Origin: Rhizobiaceae bacterium
Lineage (GTDB): Bacteria; Pseudomonadota; Alphaproteobacteria; Rhizobiales; Rhizobiaceae
Assembly: GCA_023953835.1 (NCBI GenBank)
Contig: JAMLJB010000001.1
Coordinates: 1,178,001-1,242,000 of the forward strand
Direction of reading: 5' to 3'
DNA: 64,000 nt
Position numbers and translations under genes: made by a program. The notes under the pieces were generated by a model. That model did not search any database. It was not told the DNA's origin and worked only from the letters and a program-made list of their open reading frames with translations. Shown piece by piece: positions 27,455-36,161 of this stretch. Every line of letters starts with the position of its first letter. The first letter of the stretch is position 1.

Positions 27455-29191
27455 ATGATTGTTGAATCAGGAAACGTTTTCAACGCGGAGGGCGAATCGT
27501 GGCCGGAGCCGACGCGGCGCCTTGAAGACTTCCAGCCTCTGCTGCCTGCGGAATCGACGATCATTGCCCATCTGCTCAGCGGCAAGTTCGATCGGCTCGG
27601 TGACGGGTCACTCCCAAAGGAAGCAGACCCCGACCGGGTCGTTCGCGCATCATTCCTCCGTTTCCTCATGCTTGGTGGCGAAGAGGGATGCAGACCTCAT
27701 GAAAAAGGAATCAGAGTCGGCGGCGCATGGATCAAGGACGTGCTTGATCTCGAAGCTTGCCGAGTGTCTCGCGACATCGGCTTGAACAACTGCCATTTCG
27801 AGGAGGCGCCCATCCTCCGAGCGGCAATCATCAATCGCCTGTTCTTGAATGGATCTTCTTTTCCCGGCCTTCAGGCAGAACGGCTCGAAGTGCGAGGAGG
27901 AATCTATCTGCGTGGAGCCAGGGTCGACGGTACAGTGGTCCTCGCGCAATCTCGACTGGGTGGAAACCTCGAATGTGACGGCGCGACGATCCGGGCACAG
28001 GACCACGCTATCGATGCCGAACGTATCGAGGTGCGTAGCGTGCTGGTCCGGCGCGCGCGCCTGCAGGGCGGAATCAACCTGCATGGCGCGCAATTGGCCG
28101 CTGACTTCGATGGCAGCGGATCGACCATCTCCTTTCCAGAGGGTGTGGCAATCGACTTCGAAAAGAGTGAAAATCGAGGCAGCCTTACGGTGCGAGGCGC
28201 GGAAGTCGACGGCGAAATCCGGTTGGTCGCATCCCTGATCGAGGGAGATTTCGACTGCACCGACGCTGTTCTCTCCAATCCTGGAAAGAGTGCTCTGGAT
28301 ATGAGCCGCACTGTTATCAAAGGCGCGTTTTTCCTGCATGGCAAGGCGCGGGTCGACGGCGTTCTGGCGATGACTGGAGCATCGATTGATACAATCCACG
28401 ACAGTTCCCCCTGCTGGCCGAAGGCAGGAGACCTGCTTCTGAACCGGTGTCTCTATCGCGCCTTCATCGACAGCCCCGTCGATGCCGGGAGCAGGCTCGA
28501 TTGGCTGGCGCGGCAGGATCCTGAACGCTGGGGCGAAGACTTCTGGCCTCAGCCCTATGAGCAGCTTGGGCTGGTCTTTCGGGAAATGGGGCACATCGAA
28601 GACTCACGTGCGGTCTTGATCGTCAAGGAACGCCGACAACGGCGCGCACGCAGGGCGCGCGCGAAGAACCGCCTGTGGTGGGCAATCCTTGCCGTTCAGG
28701 ATGGCATTCTGGCGGTGACGGTTGCCTATGGACGCCAACCCTTGCTGGCATTGGCCTGGTTGCTTCTGTTCTGGGCTGTCGGGGTCGGAGTTTTCTGGAA
28801 CGCGGATCGTCTCGGCGCCCTCAAGCCAAACAGCGCAGTCGTCCTTCGCTCGCCAGAATGGACTCTTTGCGGCATCAACACGTCTGAAGAACAGTTCCTG
28901 ATTGCCCCCCAAACCACGATGGATGGTCGTGCAAAGCCGGGACAGACGCAACTTTCTTGCTTTCGTGACCAGTTCGAAGCAGCAAGCTATCCGCAGTTCA
29001 ATCCCTGGATGTATTCGCTGGACACGCTCCTGCCTGTACTGGAAATGGGTCAGAAAGAGTATTGGCGCCCCAATCCACCCGAACCAGGCGGAGCGTTTAC
29101 TATTGCCTATTTCTATTTTCAGTCCATCGTGGGTTGGGCGCTCAGCCTTCTGGCTGTCGCCGGTTTCTCCGGACTGGTCAAATCTCCCTGA
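27455..29191 (+). CDS. Beta-helix repeat membrane protein of unknown function
   Basis: A 578-residue protein of no known role. From about residue 95 to 305 it repeats short strands with the pattern G-x-L-x-G-A-x-V-x-G (RGGIYLRGARVDGTVVL, GGNLECDGATI, GGINLHGAQLAA), as in right-handed beta-helices of the pentapeptide/bactofilin kind. Two long hydrophobic stretches near 410-450 and one near 548-574 anchor it, with a basic RRQRRARRARAK stretch before the first. A loop of about 95 residues lies between the helices. The membrane alpha/beta hydrolase follows within 40 bases and is probably co-transcribed. The start is weakly supported. Confidence 0.75.
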   Translation: MIVESGNVFNAEGESWPEPTRRLEDFQPLLPAESTIIAHLLSGKFDRLGDGSLPKEADPDRVVRASFLRFLMLGGEEGCRPHEKGIRVGGAWIKDVLDLEACRVSRDIGLNNCHFEEAPILRAAIINRLFLNGSSFPGLQAERLEVRGGIYLRGARVDGTVVLAQSRLGGNLECDGATIRAQDHAIDAERIEVRSVLVRRARLQGGINLHGAQLAADFDGSGSTISFPEGVAIDFEKSENRGSLTVRGAEVDGEIRLVASLIEGDFDCTDAVLSNPGKSALDMSRTVIKGAFFLHGKARVDGVLAMTGASIDTIHDSSPCWPKAGDLLLNRCLYRAFIDSPVDAGSRLDWLARQDPERWGEDFWPQPYEQLGLVFREMGHIEDSRAVLIVKERRQRRARRARAKNRLWWAILAVQDGILAVTVAYGRQPLLALAWLLLFWAVGVGVFWNADRLGALKPNSAVVLRSPEWTLCGINTSEEQFLIAPQTTMDGRAKPGQTQLSCFRDQFEAASYPQFNPWMYSLDTLLPVLEMGQKEYWRPNPPEPGGAFTIAYFYFQSIVGWALSLLAVAGFSGLVKSP

Positions 29192-29230
29192 CACCAAAAG
29201 TCGGCTCCCAATCCGGCGTCGACGTTGCTG

Positions 29231-30898
29231 ATGTGTGGTCCCGTGCGAAAGTTGATAGATTCTCTTGTAACAGCCGGAATATTAGTGGGGACGCTATCCT
29301 TCGCGGCGTCTCTCACACCCAGTCTGATCCCGCGATCCTATCTTATACAGGGCGTTCTGTCCGGGCTATCGGCAGGGATCGGATACGGGCTCGGCGTCCT
29401 CGGCTATTGGTTTTGGACGTATCTCGAATTGCCGCAGTTGCAGGGTCGGGCGCAGACGCTCGTGCGTCGCGCGATATGCGCAGCCTGCGCCGTAGCAGCC
29501 ATCATCTTCCTATGGAAAACGACGGACTGGCAGAATTCGATTCGCGTGCTGATGAGTATGGCGCCACTTGACACGGGCAACCCGTTCAAAATCGGCGCTA
29601 TCGCCGCTTTCGTCTTCGCTGTTCTCATGGGACTGGCGCGGCTCTTCAAACACACGTACCGGATGTTCTCGCGGTGGCTCGACAGATATGTGCCAAAGCG
29701 CGTTTCGAAGCTTGTGGGTGGTTTGCTCGCAATCATCGTTTTCTGGTCGGCAGTGGAAGGCCTGGTTTTCAGGCTGACGCTTCGCATCCTCGACTCGTCT
29801 TTCCAGGAGATGGATGCACTCATCGAGGACGACCTCGCAAGGCCCGAAACCTCACTCAAGACCGGTAGCCCTGCATCGCTGCTGGCGTGGGATGATCTCG
29901 GACGGCAGGGCCGCCATTTCGTCAGTTCCGCTCCGACCGGCGCGCAAATCGGTGCATTCTTCAATACGACAGCCATGGACCCGATACGGGTCTACGTCGG
30001 AATGAATTCCTCCGATACGACCGATGGCCGCGCAAAGCTCGCGCTGGAGGAACTGAAGCGAACGGGCGCGTTCTCCCGCTCTATTCTTATCATAGCTATG
30101 CCGACCGGAACCGGTTGGGTCGATCCGGCAGCACAGGATCCAGTCGAGTTCCTCCACAAGGGCGACGTTGCCACCGTCTCTATGCAATATTCCTATCTTG
30201 CAAGCTGGCTGTCCCTGCTTGTCGAACCCGAATATGGCGCTGAGGCCGGCAAGGCCCTCTTTCGGGAAGTTTACGGATATTGGTCGTCACTTCCGCGCGA
30301 CAGTCGCCCGAAACTCTATCTTCAAGGTCTCAGCCTCGGAGCCATGAATTCGGAGCTTTCGTTTAGTCCGTTCGACGTCGTCACCGATTCTTTTCAAGGC
30401 GCACTCTGGAGCGGTCCACCCTTCCCCAGCCCAATCTGGAGATCCGCAACGGATGCGCGAAATGCCGGATCTCCCGAATGGCTCCCCGTTTTTCGCGATG
30501 GTTCGGCGTTCCGCTTTACCACCCAGACCAATGCCCTTGATCTGCAGGGCGCAGGCTGGGGACCGGTTCGCATCGTCTATCTCCAATATGCGAGCGATCC
30601 GATCACATTTTTCGAGTCCGGGACGCTCTATCGCGAGCCCGACTGGATGAAGACGCCGCGAGGGCCTGATGTTTCGCAAAAGGTACGGTGGTATCCACTG
30701 ATTACGATGTTGCAGCTTGCCGTCGACATGGCGATCGCGACCACCACGCCGATGGGCTACGGCCACGTCTTTGCGCCGCAACACTATATCGATGCCTGGA
30801 TGGCAGTTACCAATCCGCCCGGTATCAGGCCCGAAGATGTGGAGCGGTTGAAAGCTTTTTTCATCGAAAGGGGTGAGACACAATCGATCAGCGGATAG
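29231..30898 (+). CDS. Membrane alpha/beta hydrolase (Abhydrolase_9 type)
   Basis: A 555-residue protein with N-terminal helices at about 8-30, 40-63, 80-97, 120-140 and 160-185, followed by a large alpha/beta hydrolase domain. This matches the Abhydrolase_9_N plus Abhydrolase_9 arrangement (PF15420/PF10081), common in actinobacteria and some rhizobia. The nucleophile elbow is GLSLG at 366-370 (S368). SLTPSLIPR near 27-35 and YGLGVLGYWFWTY near 52-64 are family marks. The ATG at 29231 is preferred to TTG at 29225. It is preceded closely by the beta-helix protein. Substrate unknown. Confidence 0.82.
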   Translation: MCGPVRKLIDSLVTAGILVGTLSFAASLTPSLIPRSYLIQGVLSGLSAGIGYGLGVLGYWFWTYLELPQLQGRAQTLVRRAICAACAVAAIIFLWKTTDWQNSIRVLMSMAPLDTGNPFKIGAIAAFVFAVLMGLARLFKHTYRMFSRWLDRYVPKRVSKLVGGLLAIIVFWSAVEGLVFRLTLRILDSSFQEMDALIEDDLARPETSLKTGSPASLLAWDDLGRQGRHFVSSAPTGAQIGAFFNTTAMDPIRVYVGMNSSDTTDGRAKLALEELKRTGAFSRSILIIAMPTGTGWVDPAAQDPVEFLHKGDVATVSMQYSYLASWLSLLVEPEYGAEAGKALFREVYGYWSSLPRDSRPKLYLQGLSLGAMNSELSFSPFDVVTDSFQGALWSGPPFPSPIWRSATDARNAGSPEWLPVFRDGSAFRFTTQTNALDLQGAGWGPVRIVYLQYASDPITFFESGTLYREPDWMKTPRGPDVSQKVRWYPLITMLQLAVDMAIATTTPMGYGHVFAPQHYIDAWMAVTNPPGIRPEDVERLKAFFIERGETQSISG

Positions 30899-30940
30899 CT
30901 TCCGCACCGCCGATGGACGCTCAATGTTGGGAACGAAGCA

Positions 30941-31393
30941 ATGAAAATATCGATAGCTCTTGCAGCAGCATGTCTTGGAATGCCGGCAGCCGGCACCTCA
31001 AACTATGCTCACTCCGTCCCGTTCGTTCTGGTGCAGACCGACGGCGAAGCTGTGCAGAGCGCTCCTTTGGAAGGAAGCGAGTGGCGGGTACAGGAACTCG
31101 ACGGCAAGAAGGTTGTTGAGGGCGTGGTGTCGACGCTGGCATTCAGCGAGGGAGGGGTGGTGAGCGGGAGCGGCGGCTGCAACAGATTTCGCGGGAGCGT
31201 CAAGATCAACGGAACTGCGATGAAGTTCAGTCCGCTGGCTACGACAATGATGGCCTGCGAAGAGGAAAAATCCAGGCAGGAAGCGCATTTCCATGCCGCT
31301 TTGGAGAAAACTGCCTCCTATTCACTGCAGGATGGACAATTGAAACTGATCGACGCGACAGGTAACGCGGTTGCGCGTCTCGAGAAACTTTGA
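30941..31393 (+). CDS. Exported META-domain (HslJ-like) protein
   Basis: A 150-residue protein with a probable signal peptide (first 20 or so residues) and a META/HslJ domain. LEGSEWRVQELDGK near 44-57, SGSGGCNRFRGSVKINGTAMKFSPLATTMMAC near 76-107 and the final strand are the family pattern; two cysteines (C82 and C107) may form a disulfide. HslJ-type proteins are linked to envelope stress and resistance to agents such as novobiocin. It starts 42 bases after the hydrolase gene. Confidence 0.85.
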   Translation: MKISIALAAACLGMPAAGTSNYAHSVPFVLVQTDGEAVQSAPLEGSEWRVQELDGKKVVEGVVSTLAFSEGGVVSGSGGCNRFRGSVKINGTAMKFSPLATTMMACEEEKSRQEAHFHAALEKTASYSLQDGQLKLIDATGNAVARLEKL

Positions 31394-31438
31394 ACGGCGC
31401 TTCAACTCTTGCAGAGAAAGTTGCTGGAACTGGAGAGC

Positions 31439-32512
31439 TCAGCCTCCGCTTACGATGCGCAGAAGCTCGTACAGCGTTGAAGGCTGGTCTGCGCGAAGAT
31501 GGGATTCCCGTGCGATGACAAGTCCATCGCTGGCCCATGCGATATCCCGCGCTTCCTTGGGCGAAATTCCGAACTCGTTGCGAAAGGTCCGGCTGTATGC
31601 CGAAGCATCCAGGAAGCCCCATTGCTCCGCAATACGGGCGATCGATCTGCCATCAGCTATGTCCGAGAGCGCATCGCGCGTTCGCAGCAACCGCCGCTTG
31701 CGTATGTAGGAGGCAACTCCACCGAGCGGCTCAAAGAGCCGGTAGAGGCGTGACCGCGAGGTGCCGAGTGATGCGCATAGCATCTCCGGCGAAAGCTCAT
31801 GATCCGTCAACCTGCTGTCTATCAGGCGACGGGCACGCGCCAGCAGCGTCGCATCAATCGGGGACTTGGCCTCGGTCAAGCGGTCTTGCGAAGGTGACAG
31901 ACAGGCGGCAACGATACTGCGTGTGGCCGCAACGATGTTGGGCATCTCTGTCGCGCGCAATTCTTCGAGCGACCGATTCAGGATGAATAGATAGTCTGCC
32001 AGAAGCTTGCCCATCCCTCCGTCGATCCTGAAGTCCAGCATTCGGTATAAATTGGTCGAGGAGGTGAACAGATCGTGCGGAATGAAGAGCGTAACTATCC
32101 CGTCAACATCAATTTGCGTGTCAAATGGCGTTCCCAGGCAATGAAGTTCGGGAAAGGCTGCTCCTTCTTCTGAAAAATTGCCACCATTCAGTGCCCTGAA
32201 TGGAAGATCGATATACCAGTGGTCGAGCACACTTTTCTTCAAGTGTTTCCTGCGATGCGGGCGGTCTTTTCCGGGAAGTTCGGTTCGCATGAACGCCAGA
32301 CAGTCAAGGTTCCAGACCTTCTGGCTAGCAGCAAATGGTTCTCTTTCACGTGCCTGGCAAGATAAGTCCATGACCCCTTGAAAGGCAGAGCGAAACGCCT
32401 GGAATTGCTCTTGAGGCAAGAGGTCGTCGGTCGAAAAGTCCAAAGACCGGTGATACTGGTCCCTGCTGCGCTCAAGCTTGTAGAACGATTGAAGCGTAGA
32501 CACCTGATACAT
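31439..32512 (-). CDS. AraC-family transcriptional regulator
   Basis: A 357-residue regulator. The C-terminal part (about 220-325) holds the two helix-turn-helix motifs of the AraC family: LSPEMLCASLGTSRSRLYRLF and RSIARIAEQWGFLDASAYSRTFRNEFGISPKEAR. The N-terminal 200 residues look like the AraC_binding_2 ligand-type domain. It is divergent from a second AraC regulator across 222 bases. The target is unknown; its own promoter region or the neighbouring META and hydrolase genes are candidates. Confidence 0.88.
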   Translation of the reverse strand: MYQVSTLQSFYKLERSRDQYHRSLDFSTDDLLPQEQFQAFRSAFQGVMDLSCQAREREPFAASQKVWNLDCLAFMRTELPGKDRPHRRKHLKKSVLDHWYIDLPFRALNGGNFSEEGAAFPELHCLGTPFDTQIDVDGIVTLFIPHDLFTSSTNLYRMLDFRIDGGMGKLLADYLFILNRSLEELRATEMPNIVAATRSIVAACLSPSQDRLTEAKSPIDATLLARARRLIDSRLTDHELSPEMLCASLGTSRSRLYRLFEPLGGVASYIRKRRLLRTRDALSDIADGRSIARIAEQWGFLDASAYSRTFRNEFGISPKEARDIAWASDGLVIARESHLRADQPSTLYELLRIVSGG

Positions 32513-32616
32513 TAGAAAGGTCCCGGACTACATCTGTATCGAACTATCCCAACAGACCAGTGTTTCTAATATTGCGCAGCCTCGCGCTCTACCCGCATGG
32601 GTTGTGTCGTGAAATA

Positions 32617-32645
32617 TTGACATAGGCTGTGACGAATTGCGATAC
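32617..32645 (+). promoter_or_regulatory. Candidate promoter for the plus-strand AraC gene
   Basis: TTGACA at 32617-32622 is a perfect -35 hexamer. Seventeen bases later CGATAC at 32640-32645 could serve as a poor -10. It lies about 90 bases before the AraC start at 32735, in a 222-base divergent region. Prediction by eye only. Confidence 0.3.
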
Positions 32646-32734
32646 ATGGACTGGTTCGTTCGTTGCGCGTCGCAGGCCGGGTTCCAGCAGCCAACTTGCC
32701 CCATCGGTATCCCAATAAGGTCTGGCGCGAATCT

Positions 32735-33709
32735 ATGCACAAATTCCTGTCGCTCGACCTGCAAGAGATCCGAACCGAGCTTCTGACGAAGAAGTTCGTG
32801 CGTAGCAGTGAAGTGCTTGGTCCCACAGAGGAAATCTTCGTTACCAAGGAGCATGGATACCGCCACATCGGCGATCCTGTTTTCCTCCACGTGATGAGCT
32901 TTGAGGCAGGCCAACCATATCGTCTGAAAATGGGGAGAAAAGGCCTCGTCTGCGTTCAGATCAACATCAAGGGGGCATATAGTCGGTTGGTAGGCGACCG
33001 CACCGATCTGGTTAGCCCTGCAATGATACACATCACCAACTCGCAACGGTCGGTTGTAGACGCAGAGGCAGGAACAAAATTCCGCGGTCTTTTGCTTGTG
33101 TGCGACAGGGAGTATCTGCTCGATCAATATGCTGTGAATGTCGACCGGCTTCCAACGCCATATCGCTTGATCTTCACCAGCGACGTCGGCGTAGCTGAGG
33201 TAATGCAGCTCCCAAACTCACAATCGACAATTTCGATCGCCGATCAGATTATTTCCTGCAAGCTCACGGAACCCCTCAGATCCCATTATCTAAGGGCCAA
33301 GACCATCGAACTGATCTGCGATATCGTGTTGCAGATCAACACACATGCAACGCAGCGACCGATACGGCTCAGAACTTCACTTGAAAAGTCGCAGGCGATC
33401 GAAACCGCGGCAAATATTTACAGGCGCGAGGTCAGCAGGCCGCCCACTATCGAGCAGCTTGCTCTGCGCGTCGGATTGAACCGGAACGACCTGACCAACG
33501 GTTTCCGAGATATGTTTGGCACTACTCCGCACTATTACGGCCTTATGAGACGTATGGAGCGCGCGGAAGATTTGCTCCGCGATGGGACACTATCGATCAG
33601 CGAGATTGCCAGACGGGTCGGCTACGAAGGCTATTCAAGCTTTTCGCGAGCGTATCACGCTCACTACGGCCATGCGCCTGCCCAGTCGGAAGATCAACCT
33701 ATCGGATAA
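32735..33709 (+). CDS. AraC-family transcriptional regulator
   Basis: A 324-residue regulator with C-terminal AraC motifs: PPTIEQLALRVGLNRNDLTNGF and LSISEIARRVGYEGYSSFSRAYHAHYG at about 250-315. The N-terminal portion resembles the AraC_binding_2 fold, as in its divergent partner, though the two are not close copies. The ATG at 32735 is used because the sequence upstream of MHKFLSLDL looks non-coding, but the ribosome site is weak. It converges on the MHS transporter, a possible target. Confidence 0.87.
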   Translation: MHKFLSLDLQEIRTELLTKKFVRSSEVLGPTEEIFVTKEHGYRHIGDPVFLHVMSFEAGQPYRLKMGRKGLVCVQINIKGAYSRLVGDRTDLVSPAMIHITNSQRSVVDAEAGTKFRGLLLVCDREYLLDQYAVNVDRLPTPYRLIFTSDVGVAEVMQLPNSQSTISIADQIISCKLTEPLRSHYLRAKTIELICDIVLQINTHATQRPIRLRTSLEKSQAIETAANIYRREVSRPPTIEQLALRVGLNRNDLTNGFRDMFGTTPHYYGLMRRMERAEDLLRDGTLSISEIARRVGYEGYSSFSRAYHAHYGHAPAQSEDQPIG

Positions 33710-33743
33710 GCCAATCGAACTGACCCGGAAGGCGCAAGCCCCG

Positions 33744-35075
33744 TCAATCCAGGGGCAGGTGCGAGGTTTCGGGCATGAACCAAACGACCAGAAAGCTGGC
33801 GGTTGAAGCGACAAGGACGTACGCCACCGGCGCCAGAACACTGTCGAAATGATCCGTCAGCCACACCGACACGAACGGTGCGAAACCACCGAACACCGCA
33901 GCAGCAATTGCGTAGGAAACGGATGACCATCGCGAACGCTCCGCCGTCGCGAATTGCTCGGCCACAACCGCAGGAGCCGCTCCGGAATAGAATGCGATGG
34001 CAACGCCAAAAAGCATCTGGATTCCGATAATCTGACCAAAGCCCGATCCGGCGCCGATCAGCCAGAACGCCGGAATTGCCAGGATCAGGACCAAGGCACA
34101 GGACGCCATCATAAACGGACGTCTGCCGTAACGGTCAGAGAGCAGGCCAATGAATGGAACCAGAGCAATAATGACAATAGTGGAGATCGTATTTGACCAT
34201 GCCGACTGCGCAGGAGTTACCTGACCGTGAGAACGGGTAAGTATCGGAAGGTAAATCAGAAACATATAATAGCAGACAGTCCAGTGTATGGTGATCCCGA
34301 ATACAGTCAGGAATGGCCGCAGCTTGGAACGTGCGCCCTGATTTGCTGAACCTTTATGCGCTCTTGTCGATCGGATGTAGGCCGGGGTTTCGTCCAACCC
34401 GCTGCGAAGCCAGAAACTGACAATTCCGAGGAGGCCGCCCAGAAGGAATGGAATACGCCATCCCCACGCGGACATCTCCGCCGGCTCCAGGAATGTGACC
34501 AGGATCGCCGCGATCGCGCTGGCCAGGCCGCTACCCAAGGCCACCGTCAGTGACATGAAGCTGGTCCAGAACCCCCGACGTTCGGATGGGGCCCATTCAA
34601 TGAGAAACGAGTTTGTGGCGCCCCATTCGCCGCCTGCGGAAAGGCCCTGAAGCAACCGGGCGACAAGAAGAAGGATTGGCGCCAAGATACCGACACTTTC
34701 ATATGTCGGCATCAGACCGATCATCACCGTGCCGGTTGCCATCATCGCAGCGGTGATCAGCAGAGCAGGCTTGCGGCCCCTCCTGTCGCCGAGCCCTCCC
34801 AGCAGCAGCGCTCCGATCGGCCGTACGACGAAGGTGATCCCAAATACCGCAAGCGCCGCGAGCATAGCGACGGTGGGATCACCCTGCGGGAAAAAAGCTT
34901 GCGAAATGTTGAGTGCGAGAATCCCGTAGATCGCGAAGTCGTACCACTCAAGTGCGTTGCAGAGGAGAGCTCCCGCAAACGCACGTGCACGCCTTTCGAC
35001 AGGCAGATAAGACGGTGCCTCTTCAAAGACCTTTGCGATAGCGGCAGTTCCCTCAAACTGACTGCAACATTGCAA
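33744..35075 (-). CDS. MFS transporter, metabolite:H+ symporter (MHS) type
   Basis: A 443-residue, 12-helix major facilitator. ALEWYDFAIYG near 42 is the diagnostic MHS N-terminus. GGLGDRRGRKPALL at about 96-109 and LLSDRYGRRPFM near 310 are the two copies of the loop 2-3 signature. Relatives move dicarboxylates, shikimate, proline/betaine or aromatic acids. The start appears to be TTG, because no other start codon lies before helix 1. It converges with an AraC regulator. Confidence 0.9.
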   Translation of the reverse strand: MQCCSQFEGTAAIAKVFEEAPSYLPVERRARAFAGALLCNALEWYDFAIYGILALNISQAFFPQGDPTVAMLAALAVFGITFVVRPIGALLLGGLGDRRGRKPALLITAAMMATGTVMIGLMPTYESVGILAPILLLVARLLQGLSAGGEWGATNSFLIEWAPSERRGFWTSFMSLTVALGSGLASAIAAILVTFLEPAEMSAWGWRIPFLLGGLLGIVSFWLRSGLDETPAYIRSTRAHKGSANQGARSKLRPFLTVFGITIHWTVCYYMFLIYLPILTRSHGQVTPAQSAWSNTISTIVIIALVPFIGLLSDRYGRRPFMMASCALVLILAIPAFWLIGAGSGFGQIIGIQMLFGVAIAFYSGAAPAVVAEQFATAERSRWSSVSYAIAAAVFGGFAPFVSVWLTDHFDSVLAPVAYVLVASTASFLVVWFMPETSHLPLD

Positions 35076-35233
35076 CCGCGTTTCATCCCGTCAAATGAAA
35101 TCGGGCCATTTGAATACAAGAAAAGGGACAAACCGCACAGCCACAAGATTCCCGGCTGATTTCTTCGAGCAGCGGTCGGCGTAAGAGTCGTCGCCAAACA
35201 GTCCAGATGGCGACAATCGGCAGGAGCTTCCCT

Positions 35234-35749
35234 ATGTCGGATCTTATCGTAATTGTGTACCCAACCGAGGCGAAGGCTGAAGAAGTCCGTACGAAGCTGC
35301 TGGAGCTGCAACAAGAATACCTCATCAAGCTTGGTGATGCCGTCATCGCTACCAGGACTGAAGCGGGAAAGGTGAAGCTGAACCAGCTGATCAACACCAC
35401 AGCGACTGGTGCTGCTTCGGGAAGCTTCTGGGGACTGCTTGTAGGCGTCCTGTTTCTCAATCCACTGATCGGAGTTGCGGTTGGTGCCACGACAGGTGCG
35501 CTCGGCGGAGCGCTGACTGATGTCGGCATAAACGATAGGTTCATGAAGGACTTGTCCGCATCTCTGGCGCCCGGAAGTGCGGCGCTTTTCGTGCTCGTCC
35601 AGGAGATGACCGCAGATAAGGTTCTCAAGCAAATCGAAGGCTTTGGAGGGGTGGTGCTCAAGACTTCCCTCGACGAGACGAAGGAACAGGTCCTGCGCGA
35701 TGCCCTTAAGGGTCATTCGAGTGAACCCGCTTCCGAGAAGACAACTTGA
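35234..35749 (+). CDS. DUF1269 membrane protein
   Basis: A 171-residue protein of the DUF1269 family (PF06897). The N-terminus MSDLIVIVYPTEAKAEEVR is typical, followed by a glycine-rich membrane stretch at about 60-100 (GLLVGVLFLNPLIGVAVGATTGALGGAL). The C-terminus is a ferredoxin-like fold. Function is not established; it is often found near stress or envelope genes. The ATG at 35234 is well supported by AGGAG 8 bases upstream. It is followed after 13 bases by a lipoprotein gene. Confidence 0.88.
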   Translation: MSDLIVIVYPTEAKAEEVRTKLLELQQEYLIKLGDAVIATRTEAGKVKLNQLINTTATGAASGSFWGLLVGVLFLNPLIGVAVGATTGALGGALTDVGINDRFMKDLSASLAPGSAALFVLVQEMTADKVLKQIEGFGGVVLKTSLDETKEQVLRDALKGHSSEPASEKTT

Positions 35750-35762
35750 GAAGGCCAGGAAC

Positions 35763-36011
35763 ATGAAGAAAATTGTACTCGCAATCGCCCTCGCGGGCGC
35801 GCTTGGTGGCTGCACGACCACCGAGCGCGATGTGGCAACCGGAGCCGCGCTGGGTGGCGCTGTTGGACTGGCCGCAGGCGGAGACGCAACGAGCGCGGCC
35901 GTGGGCGCCGCGGCAGGTGCTGCCGGAGGTCTCCTCGTCCGGAATCTTCGCAACGGCTATTGCCAGTATCGCAATCCGCGAACGGGACGACTTTATACGG
36001 CTCGCTGCTAG
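35763..36011 (+). CDS. Small glycine-zipper lipoprotein
   Basis: An 82-residue lipoprotein. The signal ends in LGGC (C17), followed by a glycine-zipper stretch (GAALGGAVGLAAGG, then AVGAAAGAAGGLL) and a short tail YCQYRNPRTGRLYTARC with two cysteines. Proteins of this shape are outer-membrane or inner-membrane lipoproteins of unknown role in proteobacteria. AGGA lies 5 bases before the ATG. It is probably co-transcribed with the DUF1269 gene. Confidence 0.85.
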   Translation: MKKIVLAIALAGALGGCTTTERDVATGAALGGAVGLAAGGDATSAAVGAAAGAAGGLLVRNLRNGYCQYRNPRTGRLYTARC

Positions 36012-36161
36012 CAATCAGGACCTTGGTGCGGAAGACTCGCGCCGAGGCTCAATTGTTGCGGATTGCAAGATCTTCGAGAATCAGCTTGTCGTTCGGATCG
36101 ACGAACTGCGGATAGCGTCACCAGCTTCCGACCGAAGACCAGTCTGGCCAAAACGATAGAA

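Noticed and set aside
27238..27669. 143-codon minus-strand frame upstream of the beta-helix gene
   Set aside because: Most of it is antisense to the beta-helix gene start, with Arg/Ser-rich shadow composition.
34757..35953. 398-codon minus-strand frame across the DUF1269 and lipoprotein genes
   Set aside because: The plus-strand genes have clear families and ribosome sites; the reverse frame is rich in Ser, Ala and Pro and overlaps an intergenic gap.
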